Source: Pterobdella sp. o SKG-2022 (taxonomy: Eukaryota > Annelida > Clitellata > Hirudinida > Piscicolidae). From it: 64,000 bases of DNA. The stretch is from the NCBI GenBank assembly GCA_964035795.1, contig OZ038320.1:8206671-8270670 (forward strand). Reading direction: 5' to 3'. Below are positions 13,115-45,651 of this stretch, in pieces. The stretch's first letter is position 1. Every line of letters begins with the position of its first letter. The notes beneath the pieces were generated by a model, which was not told where the DNA came from, did not search any database, and saw only the letters and a program-made list of their open reading frames with translations. The translations under genes were made by a program, and so were the position numbers.

Positions 13115-15858
13115 CTATTTCTTTGCAGAACCTGATGGCTGGGGTACTTTGATACTCTGGCAAATGTAGTGAGCAATGAGAGCACATTTCACTATGGTGT
13201 CACTCAGTCCTATCATCCTTGACAGGAAACTTTCCTCGTTGAAACTGAAAAAATTACGAATAAGTTTTCAGTGTTTTATTATTGGTTGGCCAAAAATAGT
13301 TCAATTCAATTCCCGTGGATACTCGAGTTTTTTGAAGATTAACTCATAAGTCACAAATGACGAAATTTTTTTTATTCATATTCAATGATAAATATTTATT
13401 AAATTTTGAAACTGCATAGAGTGAATGAAACAGTTGTAATGAAATGTTATTAAGCCCTAAACCAACATACTCCTCATCAGCATCCTCACGCAGCCACTCC
13501 ACGCAGCAGTCCGATGCATCCACCACACGATCTTCCAGCTTTCTTTCATCCCTTCCTGGCGTTCAAACTTCATTAATGATGCAATTATCCAACCAATAAA
13601 CGATTTTTTCTTAATTTCATTTTAGTTATTCCATACTTGTTTTATCAGATACCCCTGCAAAAACCTTCTGCCAAGCATCTTCCATCACTCTGGTTTTGTT
13701 GAGTTCTGAAGCTAGGCTTCCTATGATAAAAGTGTTGTTCTCAATTTTGAGATTGTACTTGGGAAGCAACAAACCCAAGCCACTCGTAACTTCTCCAAGG
13801 CATTTGACTGAATAAGAAATAAGCAAATATTAGGTGATAATCATATTATAATATAACAGTTGTAATAGCGGAAAACCAAGGTGTTGACTGTTTTGGGGCA
13901 TTTGTATGATAGTTGATGATCATTGAAATTCCATGTGTTTTCCAATTTTCAAATTCAATAAAATAGTCATATGGCATTTTATGTGGTTTGGTTAAAGCTT
14001 GTAAAAGCGGTTATTATTTTATAATGGTTTTAATCTTATGTGCAATGTCTAGGTTTTGTTATTTGTGTAGAACTATTTTTAAAAAGATTCTGGAATAAAA
14101 AATTAGAATTCTTATTCAATTATGAATATTCATAGTGAATAATTCAACTTTTGAGAGCATTATTCGCTTGGAAGTTGGGTTTGTCTGAGATGGGAAACTC
14201 CATAGTTACGGCTTTTATTATTTCTGCTCGATGAAAATTATAAATGTAAATCTATCAGAAAAAATTTAATTTAGATGGAATATACTTTTACAAATGCTTA
14301 TCAGTTTTTTACACAATCCTTTTCTTTTAGATTTTATATTTGATTGGCTGAAGGTTTCTTCAAGGAAAAGAGTATCTAGAAAAAATATTTTTTTTGAATA
14401 AAACTCAAATTTTAAAATTATTATTTTTTTATGAGAAGAGTTCAGCTATAGTTATAGAAGAAATTATTTTTAAATTCATATTTAGTTTTGCAGCCCGATG
14501 ACTCAATTATAGCGAAAAAAGCGACCCTGATCAGTTCTCAAGAAAGCCAGTCGCTTACCATTGTTTCTATGAACAAAAATGTATCTGTTTTTATTATTCA
14601 AAAAAGAGCTTTACCTGATAAATCTTTTTTTGGATTCTGAAAAATAGTTGATCATTGTCAAAATCTAACAACATGTATTATTTTGTTTATTAAAAAGTTC
14701 AAGTGAATAAAAAAAACCAACTAAGCTGTGAAGCACATTGATCTTGTTTAAGACATCATCAAGGTCACTGGTATTTGACTCGTTTGAAATTAATAAGCTT
14801 ATGAAACTACCTGCAAGTTTGAAAGACAATTTTAAAGTCAAAGATTTGAGATATAATTCATGGCCTACGCATTCACTCCCTGTCATGACTAATGAAATGC
14901 CATGAGGTTAGCGTGAGTAACAAGGTGGCGAATATGTTAATGAAGAAGGCAATCAAAATGAAAAAGCGTTTTTCATAAAAAAAACTCTAAAAAATTACTT
15001 GCTTTCTGAGTCTTCATAGAAATCTGGGAAGATGTACAAGTTATCCGTTTTGTAGACGAAGGTTGTGTTTTGTATAAGAGGGTAGAACGACGACCCTACC
15101 ACCAAATAATGTTTCGGATAGCACTTCAGTTCTTGTGAAGTGGTATTCAACTCCTCATACATTATTATCAATAAATTACAATCGTCTTCTAATGGATAGA
15201 CATTGCCTTGGACTATTTGAAAGGTTCTTGGCACGCTTATCGAAAACAATTCAGTTACTTTTCCATTTGAATGTAAACTTTGAGGAAGATCGAAGTCGTG
15301 TTGGAACATATCCACAACTTCCGGATTTTTGAATACGAACTTTTTGTTTAGTTCATCATCGTCCGTCGAAACACTTTCAATTAGAAAGTTTTGGTTTTTA
15401 CTCGAAGATACATTACCCTTTTTTTTCAAAAGTCTTTCTTTATTTATTTCTTTTGTTGTTTTTAAATCTCTAATTGGAAAGGAAAAAAAATTTTTTGGAA
15501 TCATACCGAGGTCTTGAAGCATTATTTTAGATTGAAGTTCAGAATACTTGTCTCTTAATTCAACTACTCCACTTGCTCTCAACTGAAGGTTCTTTTGAAC
15601 CTCTTCAAGATCTGAATAAAACTTAATCAAATTGCTCGTATTCTTTCCTTCAAAATCTGTGACCATATCTTTCAACTCAGTAATAAAGCTATCGATTTCA
15701 TGAGACGTGTTGTAGTATAACTCATAGCTGTCATTGTACTGAGCTATCACTTCATATGTTAGTGCTCTACAAATACCAAAGCGTATTTTCATTTGAAACT
15801 CATCTAACACAATTTGCAGCATTTCATCTTTGGTAAATTCTTTTATTTCCCCATCCAT
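13115..15858 (-). CDS. Spartin-like protein, copy B (MIT domain), 5 coding exons
   Basis: Exons on the minus strand: 15858-15003, 14810-14718, 13807-13637, 13555-13471 and 13244-13115 (stop TAG); 445 codons, 444 aa. Intron positions and phases match copy A one for one. The protein has an N-terminal MIT-like helix bundle, a Gly-Met-Ile-Pro-Lys-Asn-Phe linker and the spartin-type middle domain ending Tyr-Ile-Phe-Pro-Asp. Exon 2 (Phe-Ile-Ser-Leu-Leu-Ile-Ser-Asn-Glu) lines up with Phe-Val-Gly-Val-Val-Leu-Ser-Ser-Glu of human spartin, which is the strongest evidence for the family. The first donor appears to be GC-type (GAAA|GCAAGT), keeping the phase used by copy A's GTGAGT. The rest of the C-terminal region has no recognised domain. 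It is divergent from xrcc3, with starts about 1.4 kb apart. Confidence 0.72.
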
Positions 15859-17275
15859 TTAAGCACAAGCGAAATTGCGAAACGTTTTATTATATAAGAT
15901 TTAGTAAACAAAAGTTTACGTTTAACTTAACTTAATATTACATTTTATCAATCTTCAAAATTAATTTCTTATTCATACCATTTTTTCATTGTTTAGTTTT
16001 TTACTTTACTTAATTATTAAATATTTTTTTTCCAACTTTATGCTGTAATTCAATTCTTTTTTACCTTAATTTATGAGCATTGCTACTCTAGCATTATTAA
16101 AAGTTCTAATGAAATTACATTCCAAAATAGTGATCTTGGAACCTCTCTTATGTAAAAGTCAATTCTCTTAATGGTCTTGTATCTCAAAAATGAAAACTGG
16201 AAAAAAGATGGAAATTATTTAAATTTTAGGCCAAAAAATTTTTTTGTTTTATTTATAAAAAACAAAAAAATATTTATACGGTAGTGAATTTCAGATTAAT
16301 GGTAAAATAAGAAAGTATAAAACTGTAATGAAAATTGCCGTAATGAAAAACTACGGATTTTTGAATAAAAATATCTACTTAAAACAGTGGTTTTTGTTTT
16401 CTAACTAAATGAAAATTGAAGTTAAATTGAAGTGGTTTGCATAAAAGTTTAAATAGCGAAAAAAAACATGCATTTGCTGTCAAAATTATTTGACAACAAA
16501 CTCTAGAAATTTATAAATCACAAACTATCAAGTTCAATTTAACAAGTAGGAACATTGATTTTCATTTTTTATCATGAAATAAGTAAAAGATTTTTTCATT
16601 TTTTTAAAAAATATATAAACCAACGTTGTTTTATATTAGAAAAAACGGTTGCTCAATATAAAGAATGACACTTTTAATTAACACTCAAAAGCACGCTCTT
16701 TATATCACCTATGTACATTATATTTTTAAAATAAGTTTCTTTGAGATTTAATCTGTGCCTGGATTACAATCAAACTGGCACATCATAGTTAAGGAATATA
16801 CAGGTGCTCCACACAATTCAATTGTTTAAGCAAAAAATAATCTACTTAAAATTGGTAGTATTTTGAGCTTTATGTATGAAATTTTAAAAAGGTAAAAAGA
16901 ATAAAAATTTGAAAATTTTTACGAATATAAAAATGAAAAAATTTTAGAAGAAATAAATTGTCTTTGAAAAACAACTCTCTAACAATATAAACTGCAAAAC
17001 TGAAATGTTGGAATTAATTAATTTTGACATCGCTATCTGATCGAACTTGTTTGAAATTGGCGTTTATCTCTAGGCATTTGAACTATCTGTTACACGGGTC
17101 AACTAATTGTTTGATCTCGTATTGTTTTAAAAACCATAAATTTTATATTTTTGTAACCATATCTTGGTAATCTTTTACTACTCAGCAATAATATAAATAA
17201 AAGGTAATTAACTTTAAAAACTTTACTTTTAGCAAAGCGGAAAAATAATTTTTTTAAATACTAAAATTTTTCATA
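15859..17275. other. Divergent intergenic region (spartin-like B and xrcc3)
   Basis: About 1.4 kb, strongly AT-rich, between two outward-pointing start codons, so both promoters should lie here. I see no convincing core-promoter motif and no additional exon. Confidence 0.5.
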
Positions 17276-20200
17276 ATGCCCAAGCGCTTTTTTTTGAATT
17301 TATTAGATATAAATCCAAGAATAATTGATGCTTCAAAAAAAGGTTCATATCAATTTTTAAAAATACACAATTACTAATGTAAATTTTGTTCAATAGCAAA
17401 GCTAGATACACCGCAATTGATTCTATCGTATTCATCAAGAGACATATTAAAAGCAACAAAACTAACATTAAGCGATATAGAAATCCTACAAAAAACAACA
17501 GCCAAAACTCTTTTGGATTACCATGTTACAACTGGTTAGTATTTTTGTTCCCGGCATCAGTTTTTTTGGGAATTCTAATATGAATATTTAAAAAGAAGAT
17601 ATATAAATCTGAAAGGTAACTTTGTTTACATTGGAAAATGGTGTCTTATTTTCTAGTTTATTGTACTAAAAGATTCGTTATTTAAATAATTTTGATGAAT
17701 ATTTTCTTTTATAATAAATAAAACAAAAAATGTATTTTCAGCCTTAGAACTGACAAATAGCAATCATAAATGGCACAAGTCAATGTTCACCACTGGTTGC
17801 ACCACCATTGATGAGTTCCTCAGAGGTAGTTTTACAATATGTTCTCTTAAATTAATTCTAAATAAAAAAATAGATTTAGAGTTTTTAGAGTGATACATTC
17901 ATTTCATATCTTCGAAAATATAGTTTCATTTATATCATGGATGAAAAATAACATTTTTTCAAATTATATTCTTAAAAGTATATCATTTAAAGATACCTCT
18001 AACGCTATAGATTTGCACCTAATTTATTAAATAGTACTTATAGCAAAAAACTTTTCAAAGGTGGCATAAGGAGTCAGTTATTGACAGAAATAACAGGTGA
18101 GAGTGGGGCAGGTAAGAGTCAATTATGCCTGCAGTTGTGCATCACAGTGCAACTGGATCCTGACTGGGGGGGTCTTAATGCTGGTTGGTTTGTCATGGTG
18201 GCTGTATATAAGGAAGTATAATTAAAATTTTTTGGGTATACCATTAATATTGGGGAATATTATGTTTGATAAGCATTAGGAATGAAAGCTAGAGTTTCTA
18301 CATTATTTTATTATAATCTTGTTGGACATACATTTTAATATCATGAGTAGATTTTTACTATTGGAACATATGATAAATTGATTCTTTTGTTTCCCAACCA
18401 AATCAAAGGAGCAATCTATCTGAGCACAGAATGTATATTCCCAAGTAATAGACTAATGGAGATGTCAGAAAAACTTAGGCAAAGATTCCCTGATCTGAAG
18501 GATCATAACTTCACTGACAATGTTTATGTGGAGCACTGTGCAGATTTTGTAAGTAGGAATATGCTTTACATAAAGGAAACAGTTTATAACTTTTTCATAT
18601 GAATATTTTTGATATGATAGAATATGTTTAAAAAATTTTATTGCATTTTATCAATCTTTCTATTTTTTATGTTTAAATACTGATTATAAATATTTTCGAA
18701 ATTCAAATATAATCATTTCATTATTGTGCTTCATATAATTTAAGGAGAACTTGAAGTTCTGTCTCGAATATAAAATTCCAAGATTGTTAAAAGCCAAGAA
18801 GGTGAAACTGTTGGTGATAGATTCAGTTGCAGCCATTTTGAGGGCTGAACAATATGGTGAAAAAAGAGGAGTATTGGAACGGACAAAAAAAATTTTCTTT
18901 ATCATCGCTCTTCTTCAAAAAATTCTTTGTGATCACAATATTGCAGTTGTTTTAGTGAATCAGGTTAGTTATGAATGTGAGGTTCCATGGTGAATTGTTT
19001 CATGGTTAAGCTATATGTATTAAAAATTTCAGTGTTACTTTAAATTTTTGAGATATAGTTTACATTTGAAAGCAGATAGAATGTATGAGAATATCTTTGC
19101 ATAACAAAGTTTGATTTGAACTAAAAATTTCTTTCATGTGTAGGTGTTTCAAAATAAGTAAGCTTACAATTTTAACACTTAAGATAATATTACCTATGAG
19201 TAATTTCTAATATTTTTCGAATAATTAGCATTATTCAATATTTGATTATTTTTTTTGTCTAAAATGCCAAAAAATAATATTTCGAATCTTCTTACAAGGT
19301 GTTAGACAATGTAGCAAAAACTACACAGTCTTCTGATCAACTTTGCTGTAAATCGCCAGCTTTGGGACTTACCTGGGCGAGTTTAATCAATTGTAGGATA
19401 TTTTTGTCTAGGAGTAAAAAATCTATCCAGGTTTCCAGTAAACGGTTAATATTATTTAAATAGCTAAAATATTTATACTTATTAAAAAATAGTATTCAAA
19501 GCTTCACTTTGGAAATTTTCAATTACCTGTTTTTTATGTTTTTAGTTATAAAAGTTCACATGAAGAATTTGATGTTGGTGTAGGTGTTCATCAAGGATCA
19601 GTTTTCTCACCCTTTTTGTTTTCGATAGTGTTAGATGTATTGTCTGAAGACGGAAGAAATGGTGCTTTGTATGAACTGCTTCTTGCAGATGACTTGGTCT
19701 TGATGGCAGAGACTATGGAAAAGCTGGAAGCACAATTCATCCATTGGAAGGCAGGTTTTGAATGGAAAGGATTGAAAGTTAATCTTGGTATGACAAAAGT
19801 CATGGAGAGTGGTGGTGGCATTGGGGTTGTTGTCTTCACTAAGATTGTGGAGTAAAAGGACCAAGGTAAATTGTGTGAGGTGCAAGACATGTATGAAGTG
19901 GGTTCATGTGCTGTGTGCTAGGGTAAAAAGAGTTTCTTGTAGGATGAATGGAAATTCTGAATGCAGGATTTGTATAAATGTTTCAAATGAGGAATGTTAT
20001 AATGTTTTAAATGTTTGTCTGAATGAGTTAGAGAGGGTAAATAATTTTTGTTATCTAGGGAATAATAGGAATGGTGGAGGAGGAAGTGAGCTAGCTGTTA
20101 CAAGCAAGATAGGGCTGGAATGAAAGGCATTCAACATTATGTCTCCTATGTGATCTGAAGACACACATAGAGTATCAAAGAATAAATTTATAGAATGTGT

Positions 20201-21426
20201 GTAAGGCCTGTCATGACATGGCTCAAAAACTTGGGTGGTAAGATCCATTGAAAAGATTATTTTGAGAAGAGCAGAAAAACGTATGCTTTAAATGATGTGT
20301 GGTGTGTGGCTAGCCGATGGTGTAGGTACAAAGGAGTTGATGGTTAGATTGGGGTAGGATAGTACGATTGTTTTAGTGGTGAGAGAAGGGAGTTTGAGAT
20401 GGTTGGGTCATGTAGTAAGGAAAGAGGATGATGATTAAATTAAGCAGGAGTGAAGCTTCGAGGTGGAAGGCAGTAGAGGAAGAGGAAGGCCAAGGTAAGT
20501 TTGGAATAACATAATGGAAAACCTTTGTCGTGGGTTTGGCTTAGATCTTGGAGATGCCTATGACAGGTTGAAATGGAGAGAAAGGGCTAGGTCATGGAAA
20601 GAAGTCAGTGATCCCTTGGAAAAGAGGAAGATGCTGACTATAATATAATGATACTGACACTGAGATGCCTTACTTTCGACGTACTTGAAATTATTCAGAA
20701 ACTCAACTAATTGCTTTTTTGATGATGATTTTTCTACGACAGCTTGCGTTTCCAGCACATATGAAACCACACTTACTTTAGTTATATAGCATAAAAATAT
20801 TTTCATATTTTGATACTTCTAGTATTTTAATTTATTCAGTGTTAAATTTTCTTTTTTTTCATATCGCCATCTTAACTTAAATTCATCGAGCACGTTTTTA
20901 TGTGCTAGGCGTTTCTTAATAATATATCTTGTGCTGTGTAATGTGTATGGTTTGTTGACGCAAATCGAAACCAAAGCAGTTTTTGATATTGTTATGTTTA
21001 CAAAGACAGTTCTGTTTAGCTTGATCGATGTGTTAGAAGTTGCGTTTGCGATAATTTTGTTGCCAAAAGCATTTTTTATTTTTCAATTTCTTTCTCATTC
21101 ATTACAATCGAAATTTCATTACCGATACAAAGTATTCGATTTTTATTTTTTGTATTTCATAACTTTTTTTCATAATTTTTGTATAATCACTTTGCACCAA
21201 TAAAATTTATTAACCTCATATTGCAATCGTTATCAATTTTCATATTCAAATAAAATTATCCCCATGTAGTTTAAACTACTTATATTTATTGAATCGTTTC
21301 AGAAACACAGATGGTCAAATTGTAGCCAACATAAGAAACATGGAAGTTATGTTTTCTCCTTACATCAATAGTCATTCTTCATGTAAATTTATCGTCGACG
21401 AAGAAGGTGTAAAAGGGATTAAATAA
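17276..21426 (+). CDS. xrcc3: DNA repair protein XRCC3 (RAD51 paralogue), 8 coding exons
   Basis: Exons: 17276-17342, 17397-17534, 17742-17825, 18061-18183, 18409-18548, 18745-18963, 19299-19444 and 21303-21426. All phases agree, giving 346 aa, the length of human XRCC3. The N-terminus matches XRCC3 (Asp-Ile-Asn-Pro-Arg-Ile-Ile, then Lys-Lys-Ala-Lys-Leu across the first junction). Walker A is GESGAGKS at residues 109-116; Walker B is LLVID at about 206-210, followed by Ser-Val-Ala-Ala. The L2-region Asn-Gln-Val and the Ala-Leu-Gly-Leu-Thr-Trp-Ala motif are present. The last exon carries the typical C-terminal strands (Ser-Pro-Tyr ... Glu-Gly-Val-Lys-Gly). XRCC3 pairs with RAD51C in homologous recombination. 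Intron 1 is only 54 nt and has a TACTAAT branch site. Intron 7 holds a retroelement relic. The exon 7 donor (CG|GTTAAT) is the least certain join. Confidence 0.9.
19548..20645 (+). mobile_element. Degenerate RTE-like non-LTR retrotransposon, 5'-truncated, in xrcc3 intron 7
   Basis: It begins within the reverse transcriptase palm (His-Gln-Gly-Ser, then Ala-Asp-Asp-Leu-Val-Leu-Met-Ala in place of the catalytic Tyr/Phe-Ala-Asp-Asp). It continues through a Cys-x2-Cys ... Trp-Val-His ... Cys zinc-knuckle-like insert to the C-terminal region (Leu-Arg-Trp-Leu-Gly-His-Val ... Gly-Arg-Gly-Arg-Pro-Arg). Several in-frame stops and frame changes show it is dead. The active-site Tyr reads Leu. It lies in the same orientation as xrcc3, between the exon 7 donor and the last exon. 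Confidence 0.85.
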
Positions 21427-22131
21427 CATATTTTTTGGTTATAAAATGAACATTTTATGTTTTGAAATTACTAAGTCAGTTTCATAGCTTATGATGTCAA
21501 TTATATAATTCATATGTAAATCTGCAGTGAAATTTCGCAGACAACCCTTATTGCAAAAAAAAATTTTTTGAAAATAAATACTAGAAAAAATATTTATTTT
21601 TAAATGTTGAAACCAATTAATTATTTTATCGGTATATTCTAAAAATTAATGTTAATTTAAATAATATGATTTTAGTGACATTATATTGGCACAGTTTTTA
21701 GCCAATCGTATAGGCTCAAAAAAGGTCAGCTGTATAATGCTGCAGTGTGCCTAATAAGTTGCCATTAATGTCTGGCGAACCGTGTTGAGATATTGGAACT
21801 GTTTCTATAGTTGTTTCTCCGTTTTGAAAATTTTTTTTTATTGAAAAACATTTAAATTAGGCTATTCGCTTTCGACAATATTGGAGGTATAAATTTTTTC
21901 AAATAGATTTTGTATCATTGTCGAATATTATGCATCGGAAGCCTTTCCGTTGCATTATTCCTTAAAAATTGATTTTGGAAAATTAAATACAAGTTTTATA
22001 TAACTATTCAATTTTTTTTTGTTTTTAAGCGTTTAGATTTTTGTATAACAGCTAAATTCACAATCGTTTAATCTATCAGTTTTATCAATGCAAATTTAAA
22101 TCCTAAAAAATTTTATTCCAGAAAAGCTAAA
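21427..22131. other. xrcc3 3' end and beta-spectrin 5' UTR region
   Basis: AATAAA at 21573-21578 is a candidate xrcc3 polyadenylation signal. A good acceptor (TTTTATTCCAG) ends at 22121, ten bases before the beta-spectrin ATG, so spectrin probably has an upstream non-coding first exon that I could not place. Nothing else is recognised. Confidence 0.4.
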
Positions 22132-43650
<21,519 letters not shown>

Positions 43651-45120
43651 GTAGCTAGCTGCTTTTTTTGTAAGTAAATTAGTTAAGAGTACCACTAAAT
43701 AATCATTATTTTTTTTACAGTTGAGTTAGAAAACCTTTTCCAATTCACCTTAATGGACAGTAGTTTTGAAATTATTTTCATAATCATTTCCGCATATGTC
43801 TTTTGCATTAAATCTATACATTGTATGATTGTAGTTTACTTTTTGATCCATGTATACAAAATGATAAGTATCAAACTAAACGAATTCAACCTTCTCAATT
43901 TTCTGCGTCTAAGGCAACACGCACGCGTATTTAAATGCTTTCGCTTCAGTTCTATGGCACGTGATTTGGCTATATTTATATTGTATATTTTCTTTTATCT
44001 GTGTACTTGTATTGCTAAAATTAATATACGATCATAGAAAGTTTTTTATTTAAAATTTCGAACATATATCATCTAGCAATTAATTTCTGTAACTGTTTTA
44101 AAATTAATTTTCTATAATTCATTTTGTTACCGTCAGTTTTGTTGTTTATTATTATAAGTGTGCCTTTTAGATCGGCCAATTCGGTCAGCTCTTATTACCA
44201 CTAATTTTTATTCGTTCGATTATGCGTCTAGAAAGAAAGGTCTAATAGAGTTACTTCATTTATACGTATAACAACAAGTTGTCAATCCCATACATGTAAT
44301 TCCACCCAAAACATGGTCAGTTGTTATGAAAGTTACTTGTGTAGCGACTATTAACTTATCTTATTGTTATAATGTCGTAGAGTTTTGTGGATATGACCTT
44401 AGGTTTTTAACAAGTTCATCTGCGGCTTCTGTATGTTGCAATTCACACATGTACCATTTATTTTTATCCAATAAACGCTCTTACATTTTTGTTTAGGCTT
44501 CAAAAATAAAAATTTAAAAACAAAGTAAAAACACTTAGTAGTTTATTTTATTTCACGAAGCTTTTCGTAAGATGAACTTACATTACTTTGTAGAATAAAA
44601 TAACTCCTAAAAGTGTTTTCATTTGAATATTTACGTTTGGCTCGAAGAAATACAAAGTAAAAACGTTAAAATAGCAAACGAAGGTTACATTCACCAAGAA
44701 CACTCATGAGTATGCTATGTCAATGTCGGAGCTTGAGCTACTTTTGAGTATCAGATTCAGCTTTGAATTAAATTTGAATAAGGTTTTGATGCACTGAAAC
44801 ATTCTCTGGGCAGTCTGGAGTCAGGAATGTCAACCGTGTGGCAAAGCACTTGAGAAATTCAAACAAACAAAAAACGAATATTATTATAGTGGCATGAAAC
44901 TGATAAAGTCTTCAAGACAACTTTAGCATATAATTAAAGAGCCAGTCCTAATACAGTAGATTTTCATTCTTTCCAGCCCTTCACGCTTTATCCTTCAATC
45001 TACACACACCCAGTCATTCCTTTCATTTACCCCTTCTTTCTTCCCACTAATTTGATTTTCTGAAAAAAAAAATACTTGAGAGAAAAAAATTCCAAAATTA
45101 TGTTTTAAGATTATAAGACT
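43651..45120. other. Beta-spectrin 3' region, no gene seen
   Basis: Candidate 3' UTR with a polyadenylation-type AATAAA at 44470-44475. A short frame at 43753-44037 has no homology that I recognise. A MITE-like inverted repeat lies at about 44520-44645 (separate entry). Confidence 0.45.
44520..44645. mobile_element. MITE-like short inverted-repeat element, copy 1
   Basis: The left arm AAACACTT.AGT.GTTTATTTTATT is mirrored by AATAAAATAACTCCTAAAAGTGTTTTCATT on the right with a few mismatches, giving a hairpin of about 110-125 bp. It has no coding capacity. A second, partial copy with the same internal GAAGCTTTTCGTAAG motif lies at about 47938-48012, showing a dispersed repeat family. Confidence 0.6.
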
Positions 45121-45123
45121 TAA

Positions 45124-45651
45124 TCATGAAGTGAATTTTAAGCACTTTGAAAAAGTTGTTGTGGAGGTTACGGATTTGAGGTGATTTGGTAAATTGTTCC
45201 AAAGAATTGGTGCAGCAACTTCAAATCTTCTGTTCCCCAAAATGGTGTTAGCTCTCACTCTTGCTATGTCCATTGTGTTCGATGATTTGAGTCTTTTACT
45301 TTCAGGCAATGAAGACACAGTTGATAATTTCGATGAAAGATAATAAAGGCTTTCCATTTTGAGACATTTATGCCTTTGTAGTATCATCTTGTATTGCATT
45401 ATTTGTTCAATTTTAAGTCAGTGTAGATCTTTTAAGACAGGATTTATGTGATCAAACTTTCTAGCTCCTGATATTAATCTGACTGTCGTGTTAATTATGG
45501 ACTGGATTTTCTCGGTTTGTAATTTGGGTAATCCCATTAGTACAATGTTTCCATAATCAATGCGACTCAATATCAAGGCTGATACAAGTGTTTTGAGTGA
45601 CTCTTGGTTCAGGTAGTTTTTAATGCTTCTTATGGGATGGATATCCTTCAT
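45124..45651 (-). mobile_element. CR1/L2-like non-LTR retrotransposon fragment (RT C-terminal region)
   Basis: On the minus strand one frame reads through the RT thumb and C-terminal region typical of CR1/jockey-like elements: Leu-Ser-Arg-Ile-Asp-Tyr-Gly-Asn, Gly-Leu-Pro-Lys-Leu, then Ala-Ala-Pro-Ile-Leu-Trp-Asn-Asn-Leu-Pro. A single in-frame stop (TGA, near 45411) falls at the conserved Trp of the His-Trp-Leu motif. The element is 5'-truncated at about 45651, where an opposite-strand RTE-like fragment begins. Confidence 0.85.

Noticed and set aside
12417..13185. Minus-strand frames between the spartin-like genes
   Set aside because: AT-rich chance frames without splice sites or motifs; the rightmost overlaps the true last exon of copy B out of frame.
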